Part shown: piece by piece, positions 1-12,300 of the stretch | Numbering within the stretch: position 1 is the stretch's first letter | Layout: the number at the start of each line of letters is the position of its first letter | Assembly (NCBI GenBank): GCA_023053575.1 | Contig: JAKZAP010000021.1 | Span: 5,415,790 to 5,479,789 of the forward strand | Length of the DNA: 64,000 nt | Direction: 5' to 3' | Source: Branchinecta lynchi | Taxonomy: Eukaryota > Arthropoda > Branchiopoda > Anostraca > Branchinectidae | Made by a program: the position numbers and the translations under genes | Notes under the pieces: generated by a model | Databases searched by the model: none | What the model saw: the letters and a program-made list of their open reading frames with translations, nothing else | Told to the model about the DNA's origin: nothing

Positions 1-171
1 GTGCTCAATGCGGAGGCTGATACGGCTCATATGAGCCTCTCTGGAGGACAATACGATATCGTATCAACCTTCACAAAAATAATTGTCATAAAATATTACT
101 TCCTTTGTTACATAGGGAGGTATTCATTGCATACAGGTTCGAAAAGCTATTATTTATTAAAACAAACTTAC

Positions 172-337
172 TTCCACGAATTCGAATACTAGATTCTGGA
201 TGTACAGGAGGTTCCCCCACCACTGGGAGCGACATCTATTGGCAAAAGACTCAACCTTGTCCCAGGCGGGGCCGTCACTGATTAGCGGCCAAAGGTTGAC
301 GTAAACCCCAAGTATGAGGGCACAAGGCGGAGTCAGT
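172..337 (-). CDS. Gene B exon 8: acyltransferase-3 loop exon
   Basis: Acceptor TTATATTCTAG, donor GAA|GTAAGT; 166 nt, as in gene A 60639-60804. It encodes [18 protein letters not shown], then [20 protein letters not shown] and WGNLLYIQN, typical of the NRF-6 family loop (RLTPxYAL...W...C...WWxNLLYI). Leftmost recognisable exon of gene B; the next should be a CxxxTWYLAVEFQ exon outside the window. Confidence 0.9.
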
Positions 338-3300
338 CTAGAATATAATGACAATAATCACCATTCTAAAGGACGAGGGGAAGGCACTTCTACACTGTAA
401 CAAGTTTCTCCGAATAGGGATGCAGTATTTCCTACTGGGATTAATCTTATCTCTATTAGGATAAAATTAATCCGAACTAGGGATAATCTTATCTCAATAA
501 AGACAAGATTAATCCCAGTAGCAAATACTGCAAGATTTTTTTTTACAGTGTACTGGGGACACCTTAAAGGAATTGTCTCTGCGTCCCTAGCCATCCTATC
601 TGTTCTGATTTCCGAGATTTTATCTTCCTATGTCATTTGTATCCCCGCAAACCGCACTAAGCAGATTTTCGGATTTGCTGTGCTTGGCTCTTGTCGAGGC
701 AGGTCAGGCTCCTACCTACTGCTTCTAAGGAACTCATTAGTCAGAATTACCGGTTATGCAATTTCTTCCGTGTTTCTCTTGGGGGTGTCACTAAAACAAC
801 GGAGACGGGTTCGTAGTCTTTGGGAAACCAACAGAGATTCCATAGAGTCTTTGTCCTAGAACTTGAAGATAATGCTAAACAGATAATTAGGAAGGTCGTC
901 CCTACAATCACGTGTAAACCATGAAACCCTGTTGCTACAAAGAATGTTGAACCATAAATTCTATCAGCAATAGAAAATGTAGCTTCCACATATTCAACTC
1001 CTTGTAAGAAAGTAAAATAAAGACCTAAAATAATAGTTAAACTTAAACCTTGTTTACATTGATCAAAATTGTTTTCTATTAATCCATGATGAGCTCATGT
1101 AATAGTTACACCCGAAGCTAGTGATTTGCACTTTAAGGAATACAAGCAGTAAATGTTTGTTGCTTGAATATCCTACTCTGACTCGGAGCAAATTAACTCC
1201 AGAGAGTAATGCGCTATCCTTCCCATGCATCAAAAATAGGCCTCCGTCGCAGCGCCGCCCGGCTCGCTTTGTTCGTGTGTGAAGTGGCGGAGCGTAGAAC
1301 ATTCCAGTAAGGCTAAGATGCGGTGCTGGTTGAGTTTCAGTAGGGATGTTCGTGTCATCTAGGGGAGCTAGTGTTGCTGCGATTTGACTGTGTGTCAGTT
1401 TTTCAAGGTTTCGCTGATTACTCTCTAGAGTTATTTTGCTCTTCTCTGACTCTTCCATCTTTTCCTCCTTACTAATCATTACCAAACCGAACCTCATTAA
1501 GTGTCCCAGAAATCTGCTACTGTTACCTGTCTCTTATGTCCAGTGCGAGAAGGGAGACAGTGACGTAATCAGTGTTCAGATAGGTTCCGCAGTCAAGCTT
1601 TGCTTTTCATAATCATCTTCCACAGTTGGCTTTTTGCCGATACCATGGTATCTTATTTTGAAGGTCAATTTTGTTAGTTAAGTGCGATAATGAATACTGT
1701 TGTATGGCCCTTTGTTGGCTTTAATAAATTATTATTATTATTATTATTATACCGCGGTAACTGGATCTGCAATCAATCGTTTTTGCAGTTATCGTGGTAT
1801 CTGATACACGGTTGCTCTGCAAAAACGACAATTGCCGAAATTGCACTTTTCGAAGTCATCCGAAAAGAAAAACTAATATTCAGTCACATTACTAAGTGCC
1901 CAACTCTTTTCCCACCAATTTGACAACAGTTGATGAAAGTGAGATGACTTTTCAGATACCAAGACCAGTTACAACGGTTGGACCGTGGTATCTGAATATT
2001 AGGTACCACGATAACTGGAAAAACGCCCTTTAACCGTGGTATCAGATACCACAATAACTGTAAAAAAGACTTTAAACCGTGGCATCAGATACCATGGTAT
2101 CTGCAAAATCGTAAGAAAACAAGACCAAAAGTTTCGACGGGATACCAAAAAAATAAAATTTAACACAGACCATTGGGTCTTGTCTTCGCCAGATCAAGTC
2201 TTCGCCAGAATTCTTGAACATTTTTCCTATTGAAATTTGGAAACAGATTACCTTAGCAAATAGCTAGTCATCTCAGACAACCCAGTTCAGATATTCCTCT
2301 ATAAGCCACATCTATTTTGACGGTTCTGATCGATACATCCTGCTTTACTTCTTCCGAATTTCCCGATTTCGGCCGAATTCCGAGCGAACCACTTGTCCAG
2401 CAAAAAAAGAAAGTTCAGAAATGAATTCAGCGTATCTCCCTATCTGTATAAAGAACATCCAACTTCAGATAAAACTTTAACTTATAACTAATTTTCCGGT
2501 TTCAGCCGGATTCCCGACAAACTACATGTCCGGGTAAAAAACGATTGTCATATGCGGATTCAGCGACTCTTCTTAGCCCTAAATCTGTCATCTAATTAAT
2601 TTAAAATAAAACTTTCGATTTTCCGGTTTTGTCCGGATTCCGGGCCAACTAGTGTTCCGGGTAGAAAATGGTTTTTGCATAAGTGTTCAGCTTGTCTTCT
2701 CATCCATAAATCGAACATCTAATCAACTTCAAATATATTTCGGCCCTTCTTGTCCAGGATCCTCTTTAGGCTCAAGCCACTCAAGCTGGAAAATTAACTC
2801 GTGGAAAAACTATTAAAGATTCTTCCCTAAATATCTGATTTTATGAACTTCTTCTCGGAAGACTGGTTGGGGTTAAAGCTGGTGCTGTGGTTTCATTCTG
2901 GACGCGGCTGCAGTTTTCGCAGTTCGATTTGGTCGTCGAAAGGATAGAGATTCTTCTGCATTTTGGTTCTGAAGTCACCTGTCTCTTCTTCATCTTTCCA
3001 GCTAAGATGGATACTTGTTGGCGGCATATATGGGCGATTCATAAGACAGCTACATTTTATTAGAGCTATATTTCGGCCCTTCTTGGCAAGGGTCCTCTTT
3101 AGGCGTTAAGGGGCAAACTAAATATGTATAAACAGTTAATGTGATATTTGATTATGGGGTAAAAAGACGTGCTGAACACTATGATGAAATTTTTTTTCTT
3201 CCCGGACAAATAGTTCCTCCGGAATCCGGCAAAAATCGGCAAGTTTATTAAAAGCAAAAGTATACATTTTGCACCGTCAAATATGATTCGCAGTCAGCTT

Positions 3301-6300
3301 GGGCTGAAGGACTATATTTAACCACAGTAGCCTACGGAACTTAAAATCACCCATAAATGCCGCCGACAAGTATCAATCTTAGCTGGGAAGAAGAAGAGAC
3401 AGGTTATTTTAAAATCAAAATGCAGAAGAATATCTACCCTTTCGACGACCAAATTAAACAGTAAAAATAGCAGCCGTGTCCAGAATGAAATCACAGCACC
3501 AGCTTTAACTCAAACCAATTTTCGGAGAAGAAGTTCATACAATCAGATATTTAAGGAATAATCTTTAATTGTTTTTCCACAAGATTAATTTTCCAGCTTG
3601 AGTGGCTTGAGCCTGAAAAGGACCCTTGACAAGAAGGGCCGAAATATAGCTCTAATAAAATGTAGCTGACTTATCCGTTTTACACCGTCAAATATGAACC
3701 CCCATCCTTAAAAGTAGGACTACAGAGCCCATCTAGAACTCGACCTTACCCCTGACCTCGACCTTACCCCTGACCCAAAGAACCCTCACACCAAGTTCCA
3801 TGAAAATATCTCATTCCGCAGACGGAAGGGCGGAAGACAGATGGACAACTTTTGCGTTGTCATAGGTATCCCTCCACTTACGCTTTCGGATCCCAAAAAA
3901 CGAAGATACTCTTTGACGTGTGAAAAAAAGCATTAAGCCGCGACCAACTTTACCGAGAACCATAGATGTACGAAGGAGGCTGATGGTAAGATTACATCAA
4001 TCAGTAGATACCCCTTGAGCCCAAGCAGACGAGGAAACAAATATTAAAAAAACGCATACAACGGATACGTCAGAAAAAATGCTTTGGCAGCGATATTTCG
4101 GTCCTGCTTGGCAAGGGTCCTCGTCAGACTATCAAAAATCAGGGACAACGTTGGGGAAGGAACGAACCTGCAAGAAATAACTGAAGCTTCTACTGACCAT
4201 AAATATTATTCAGAAAAATTACTTTTAAATACCACAGCAGGGAAAAAAACTAGTGCTGATATTTAATTTTGAAACGGCTGATTTATTTGCAGCTGGATTG
4301 CGCCATGGCAGGAAAGTTTTTTTCTGCATTTTGATCAATTTCAGTGTTATCATTAATAACGGATTGATGACTTTATTCAATACTCTCTGACTGCGGAAAG
4401 CGTTACGTAGGAAGGACAGAGAGAATTTTCGGAAAACGACTTGCAGAACCCGAGCAAGAAATGGACCGCGCCCTCTCCAACGGACATCGTCACAACTACA
4501 CTTCCCAATCTGCACTTGCATAACATATTTTAAAAAATCCTTCCCATTCGTTAAGTTTTGAATTATCGTCAAGACCTATGCTTTCCTTGCTTCGCAAACG
4601 GGCGGATTTTAAAGCGAGACAAAATTGCGGGTTTAGAAATTTCTAGTAAAGCTGAGATGTAGTCTGCACACATCGAGGAAACTGCGAAGGTTGTATCCTT
4701 TATTTGCTGGGTTCAAAATATAAAATATATGTAGCCAGCGTCAGCGTTGGTGCACGACCTATTGAGTTTCAATAGGGACGTACACTACCGATAGAGGTGC
4801 TAGTGTCGCTGCTATTCAAGTGTCACTTTTTTCAAGTCTCGACGCCACCCGTAGTCAGAGCGAAATAACACTAAGGAGTAGCGCCAAGCCACCAAGACCT
4901 ATGCTTTCCGTGCTTTGCAATCGGGCCATATTCGTAGCGCCACCCACTACGCTTGCGACACTTGAAGTGAGACAAACTTGCGGGCTTAGAAATTTGTAGT
5001 AAAGCAAAGGTCCGGTCGGCACACACCAAGGAAACGATAATTTTTTACTATGTGCAGAATATGAAGTTATCGGAGCAAGCGCTGGTGAACGGCTGAATGA
5101 ATTGTAGTAGGGACGTTCTCTATCGCTAGTGGTGCTAGTATCGCTGCTATTAGAGTGCGTGTCAAGTTTGTCAAGTCTTGGTGCTACTCGCTAGTGTCGT
5201 CCAAAAAGTCCCTACTGAAACTCAATCAGTCGTCCACCAGCGCAAGCGCTGGCTCCGATAACTTAAAATTCTGAACACAGCAAAAACAGATACAGCTTCC
5301 CCTGTTTCTTCGGTGTGCAGACCGGATCTTAGCTTTCCTAGAAATTTCTAAACCCGCAAGTTTGTCTCGCTTTACATACCACAAGCGTAAAGGGCGGCGA
5401 TACAACTATGTCCTGATTGTTAACCATGGAAAGTATAGGTCTTGGCGCTACTGCCTAGTCCCTACTGTTATTTTTCCCTGTATGGACTCCATAAAACTAT
5501 TCAAAAAGCCCTTGAGACAAAGATAAACCGAGGAGGCATAAACCGAGAGACAGGCTACTCCCTAACATAAACGTGGAACGGTGTTATTAATTGAAGAAAA
5601 TTTAAGCCTCCGTCCCCTACTGGTAAAAAAAAAACCAAACTGATCAAAATGCCGCAGAAAACATTTCCAGGCGAGCAACAGAAACAGCAGCCGTGTCAAA
5701 AATTAAATGTTAGCACTAGCTTTTTTCCTACAGCGGTATTTAAAAGTAATTTTCCCGAGTAGGATATTTACAATCGAGAAAAGCGAGCAAAATCACATTA
5801 GGGAATTACGTCAAGACTTTCAAAATGTGACAAACTCGAATAGCAGCGACACTAGTACCTGTAGCGATAGGAACGTCCGAACTGAAACCAGGATAAGCAA
5901 GTGTAACACTTTTGGTGCTTTTTAACACTTTATGCCTATGGGTGACATCATGACAATTTTTCTCTAAAAACTACACCTTTTTATACCCATGACACCTTGT
6001 AGGGTTAGAAAAGCACCTTTTCAATTACTTTACTAATGTTACGGATTATCGCCCCCCAAAACATGTACTTTTATTTCTATTTAGGATACAACAAGACCAA
6101 AGGTGTCGATGGGATCCCACAAAATCTAAGATTTGATCCAGACAATTGGGTCTTTTCTTCGCAGATCCAGTCTTCGATAGGCTAATCATTGGAGAAAACC
6201 GAGTTCAGATATTCTATCTATCTATACCTCTATAAGCCATATCTATTTTGACAGTACTGACCGAAACTTCCTGCTTTACTTCTGCCAAATTTGCGATTTC

Positions 6301-9300
6301 ACCCGAATTCTGAGCGAACTACTAGTCAAGCAAAAAAAGAAAATTCAGAAACGAATCCAGCGTATCTCCTTATCCCTATAAAGAACATCTAATCAACTTT
6401 AAATAAAACATTGACTTAAAAAAAATGCATGTACAACCGGATTCCGGACTAATTATGTCCGGGTAAAAATGATTTTCATTTACAGAATCAGCGTCTCTTC
6501 TTGCCCGCCCTATATCTATCATCTAATCAACTTCAGATAAAACTTTTACTTCTCACCAGCTTTCCGGTTTTTGCCGGATTCCGGACGAACTACTTGTCCG
6601 ACAAGAAAATGGTTTTCACTATCGCGCTCAGCATGTCTTCTTACCTCATAATCGACTATTTCAATAGCTTTAAAAAAAAAAATTTGTTGTCCATTAATTT
6701 GAAACCCCTCCCCCACCCTCAAATATAGGGCTACAGAGCCGATCTTCGAATTTGACCTGTACTTTGACCCAAAGGATACTTCCACCAAGTTTCATCAAAA
6801 TATCCAATCCCTTCGAGAGTTATCGTGCGGACAGACAGACAGACGGACAACTTTTGCGATGTCATAGGTATCCCTCCACTTACTTTTTGGGATCCCAAAA
6901 ACAGTTCGATGCAGGTTCAAAGCCTCATAAAGCTCATTTCCGATCAAATTTTTTACAAACTGTGATCCAACAGTTAAGAAATGTTTTAAAAAATGTTCTT
7001 ACATATTCAATATATTTGCCAATTATTCGCATTTTGAGCATTGCGCAGCGTAATGTGCAAACAAAAAACCGAGGTGTCTTTTTTTCAGGAATTTTGACAC
7101 TTTATGGGTCGAGCCCTTGGCAACACTGACTGAAACTCAATCAGTCTTGGACCACTGCTGGTCCCAATAACTTTATATTCTGAACACAGCAAATTTTTGT
7201 TTTAACCTCTCCTGTTCCCATGATCTATCCAGACTGCATCTTAGCTTTACTAGAAATTTCAAAACCCGCAAGTTTGTCTCGCTTTAAATGCCAAAAGTAT
7301 AAAGGGCGGCGCAAAGAGTATGACCCGTTTGTGAAGCACGCAAAGCATAGATCTTGCCGCTACTCCCTAGTGTTATTTTGCTCTGTTCCCCAACGTTGTC
7401 CCTAAAGATCGACAGCCTGACGAGGACCCTTGCCGAGAAGGGCCAAATTATCGCTGCAAAGATTCGTAGCCGACGTATCCGTTTGATGCATTTTTTGAAA
7501 ATACATGAAACAATATGTTTATTTAGCCAAATAGCGTGCAGCTAAACGAGGTTGTCAGGCATAACATATTAAACGATTGACATAAATACATAAAACAAAA
7601 AAATCATCAATACAGTCTAGAACTTGTTTCCAAATTAATGTTAAAAAAGACAACGTAAAAAATGACTAGGTGAACGCACGATACTAAAATAGCGACTAGT
7701 TTGGTACTGTATACTTTGGTACTGTACAAATTGATTTATATCTAAAAAATTGTTTTGTTAACTTCACAATGGGACCAGATACAGATTCCTTTCGAGTCAA
7801 CTGTTAGGATCAGTTGTAATAAGTGGCGAACTAGTCCATTTCCGTGGGGGGGGGGGGGGGGGGGAGGGACAAGCCCTGATTTTGCTGACAAGATGGAACG
7901 ATTTACTGACAAAAAGCGCCATCAGAATACCCTATGGGAATTTAAAAGAAGAAGAATATTTCCTGCCTTTGTGGTTACCTTAAAAATCGATGGATAGTCA
8001 GCATTATGGGGTTGACTTGGGGTGTGATTCCCCACTTAGTTCCTGTTTTCTTCATGGCTTTGAGGAACAAGTAAGCCAGTAGCAGTCCAGTCATGAAGAA
8101 GAACGAGTCCACGGCTAAGTAAGAGTTTGAAACTGCTTGGAAAGCGACCGAGTTCACCATTTGCTAGAAGAAAAATATGATTTTCAGGACCAAATACTCC
8201 TTTAGCCCACGATGACTTAGAATCATAAGAGATGGCGCTATTCGAACAAGCAAGCTTGGATTTTCTTCAGGGACATTTCGGCTCTCCTTGGTAAAGGTAT
8301 TCGTCAGGCTACAGATAGAAAAAACTATCCTGCAATAGGAAATTGAACGAAGACACCTGCCAAGAAGGGCCGAAAAACTGACGGAATAAATCTCAGCTGA
8401 ACCTTGGCACAAAAGTGTTTAATTTATAAACTAAGCTACTCAGCTAGCGTAATGACGAAGAAAAGGCCGCAGGGGTTGCGTACACCTATCAGAGCTTCAA
8501 GAAAAATTACGTTATGAGGACATACCGCTCATGCTAACATTGCCAAGCTTTCACTTGATACTTGACAGAGCCTTCCGCATTAACAAAAGCAATCATAACA
8601 TGAATAAATTTCAGTTTTTATTAATTTATGGATTACCAAAGGATCCGTTTCCACCCAAATGAACATTACTCACCATTCACCGAAAAGAGATTTGGCCAAA
8701 ATTCATTTTACAGCCGCGTTTGGAAACCATGGAACGACACCACGTCAGAAACCTTAGAACCATACAATATAATAATAATAATAATAAATAGTATAATATA
8801 AATAAATAATACTAATATAATAATAAAAGAGATTTGGCCAACACTCATTTTACAGCCGCTTTTGGAAACCATGGAACGACACCACGCCAGAAACCTTAGA
8901 ACCATACAATATAGTAATAATAATAATGAATAATATAATGTAAATGAATAATAATACTATAATAATAAAAGATATTGGGCCAAAATTCATTTTACAGCCG
9001 CGTTTGGAAACCATGGAACTCCACGCCAGAAACCTTCGAACCATACAATATAATAATAATAATAATGAATAATATAATATAAATGAATAATAATAATGTA
9101 ATAATAAAAGAGATTCGGCCAAAATTCATTTTACAGACGCGTTTGGAAACCATGGAACGACACCACGCCAGAAACCTTAGAACCAGTAGCCTACAATATA
9201 ATAATAATAATAATAATAATAGATAATATAATATAAATAAATAATAATAATATAATAATAAAAGAAATTTGCCAAAATCCATTAACACCACGCCAGAAAC

Positions 9301-12300
9301 CTTAGAACCATACAATACAATAATAATAATTATAAATAATACAATATAAATAAGTAATAATAATACAATAATAAAAGAGATTTGGCCAAAATTCATTTTA
9401 CAGCCGCGTTTGGAAACCATGGAACGACACCACGTCAGAAACCTTAGACCCATACAATATAATAATAATAATTATTCCAATAACAATCAAATTATTCCAA
9501 TAATAATAATTATAAATAATATATTATCAATAAATAATAATAATATAATAATAAAAGAGATTTGGCCAAAATTCATTTTACAGCCGCGTTTGGAATCCAT
9601 GGAACGACACCACGCCTTAAACCTTAGAACCATACAATATAATAATAATAATAATAGATAATATAATATAAATAAATAATAATAATATAATAATAAAAGA
9701 TATTTGGCCAAAATCCATTAACACCAAGCCAGAAACCTTATAACCATACAATATAACAATAATAATAATAAATAATATAATATAAATGAATAATAATAAT
9801 ATAATAATAAAAGAGATTTGGCCAAAATTCATTTTACAGCCGCGTTTGGAAACCATGGAACGACACCACGACAGACACCTTAGAACCATACAATATAATA
9901 ATAGTAATAATAAATAATATAATAACGGAGCAGGCTGTATTAATACTTACGACTTTTGTTAATGATGCTTTAGATAAAGGTATGAAGGTTGCATCTGTTT
10001 TCTTAGATATTGTTAAAGCGTTTGATTCTGTTGATCATGATATTTTAATTCAGAAATTATTTAATTGTGGCATTCGAGGTGTTTTTCTTGATTTAGTTAA
10101 GTCATTTTTACTTAACCGTTCCCAGCGTGTGGTATTAAATGGAATTGCTTCAGATGTATTTCAAGTAAGGAAAGGTGTTCCACAAGGGTCAGTTTTGGGT
10201 CCATTGTTGTTCTTAGTTTACATAAATGATCTTTGTCGTGTATCCAGTCTTATATCGTCGACAAATACTTGTGTTAGTGATGATGTTAAAGCGATTTTGC
10301 CGTGTTTCGCTGACGATTCGCATTTGACTGTAGCTGCTAGGACCGAAAATGAACTATTAGAAGTTACGGCACAAAATATGCAATACATTGAAAAGTGGAT
10401 GAGAGTTAACAAGTTGAAATTGAACCATACGAAATCTTGTTTTGTAATATATGGTAGAAGTTCGAATTATTATCCTTGGATAATTGATATAAAAGTTGGT
10501 GGTCAAACAATTAAACGTAGTGCAAGTACTCGTTACCTTGGAGTTATTATTGATGAATGTTTAAGTTTTAAAAATCATATTGCATGTATTAGTAGTAAAT
10601 TAGCCAGGAATGTTGGAATTATTAGAAAACTTAAACATATTTTCCCTCAGAATATATTAAGAATGTTATATTTTTCAATGGTGCATCCGTATCTGTTATA
10701 TTGTTGTCTGGCATGGACAAAAACTTTTGTAAGCCACCTTACTCCTTTACGTGTGATACAGAATATGGCAATAAGAGTATTGTCCGGTGATGGTCGAAAT
10801 ATTTCCGTAAGACACCGTTATCAGGAGCTTCACATTTTACCTTTTGCGGGAATTTGTAAGTTTTATGACGCTTTATTTATGTACAAACATTACAATGAAG
10901 TTTTACCCCAGTGCTTTTCTCAGTATTTTTCCCGTGCGTCATCTTTTCACGAACATGGAACTCGTAGTTCGCAGCTCATCCGTAGGCCGGTTGTAGTAAC
11001 TAGTAGATCGAGATTTAGCATTAGACATGTTGGGCCTTTAGTATGGGAAGGTTTGTCGACAGAGTTAAGGTCATGTAGTGCTTTACTAGATTTTCGTAGC
11101 ATGTTAAAGGTTCATTGTTTTGCTGTATATGAATTTGATGCGTTATTCTCAGCCGTTTAAGTTGTGTTTTATCATTAAGTTTTTGTTTTGGATAGTTAGT
11201 GGTGATTCTGGTTGAAAATGAGTTTGTTTTTGGTGGATTTTCTGGTTGGGCGTCCCAGACCGCGTAAGTCAAGCTCCTTTCTTTCTTTCTTTCCCCTTTT
11301 TTCCTTTGTTTTTGTCGAAGTTTTGTTTTTATTAATGTTTTGTTTTGAGGGTAATTAGTCCCTTACAGGTTCGCCTCTGGGCATTGAAGATTCCATTTTT
11401 TTTAAATAAACCCTTCGTTCATTCATTCATATAAATAAATAATAATATTATAATAATAAAAGAGATTTCGCCAAAATTCATTAACACCACGCCAGAAACC
11501 TTATAACCATACAACATAATAATAATGATAATATAAATATGATATAAATAAATAATAATAATATAATAATAAAAGAGATTTGGCCAACATTCATTTTACA
11601 GCCGCGTTTGGAAACCATGCAACCTCACCACGTCAGAAACCTTAGAACCATACAAAATGAGTACGTTCAAAACTTCACTTGCATCTGTAACCCTAGGTTC
11701 ACACTGAGGCGATATCGGCCATCGCCGAGATTTTCGTCGCCAAAATCGCCGATTACTGTTGCTTCGTCAGGGGATTTTCAATGCTGGGAAATTCAACTTT
11801 AATCGGGCGACAGTACGATTTTATGCAGGCAACAGCAACATCGACGACCCTTTTGATAATTCACTTTTAGAAAATTAATTATTTTATATGATTTTAATTA
11901 TTTTAAGGGTTATTTTTAATTATTTTAACTATTTTTCGCGTTACATGCTGTTGCCGACAAAAATTCAGTGTGAACATCCAGGCGATAAAAATCTTCTGTC
12001 GCTGCGATTGAAAAATCTCGTTCATCGCCGCGATTTGCTCTGTGTGAAACAAGGGTAAGTGTTCAAAATCAAGCGTTTGTAGACCCACTCTAGTGTTATG
12101 TATCTTTTGTTGTAGTTTATTTATATATTTACTGTATTTGGATATTTACTAAATATTCTTTGAGCCCAAGCTGACTTTGAAACATTTATTCAAACAATGT
12201 TTACAACGGATACGTCAGCTCTGATTTTTCATCAGCGATATTTCGGCCCTTCTCGAAGTTGAACAAGAAGATTGACAGCCTGACGAGGACCCTTGCCAAG

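Noticed and set aside
8708..9889. Series of Ile/Leu/Tyr-rich ORFs on the minus strand that look like membrane proteins
   Set aside because: They are translations of the AT-rich minisatellite (ATA/AAT tracts), repeated unit by unit; no signal of selection or independent similarity.
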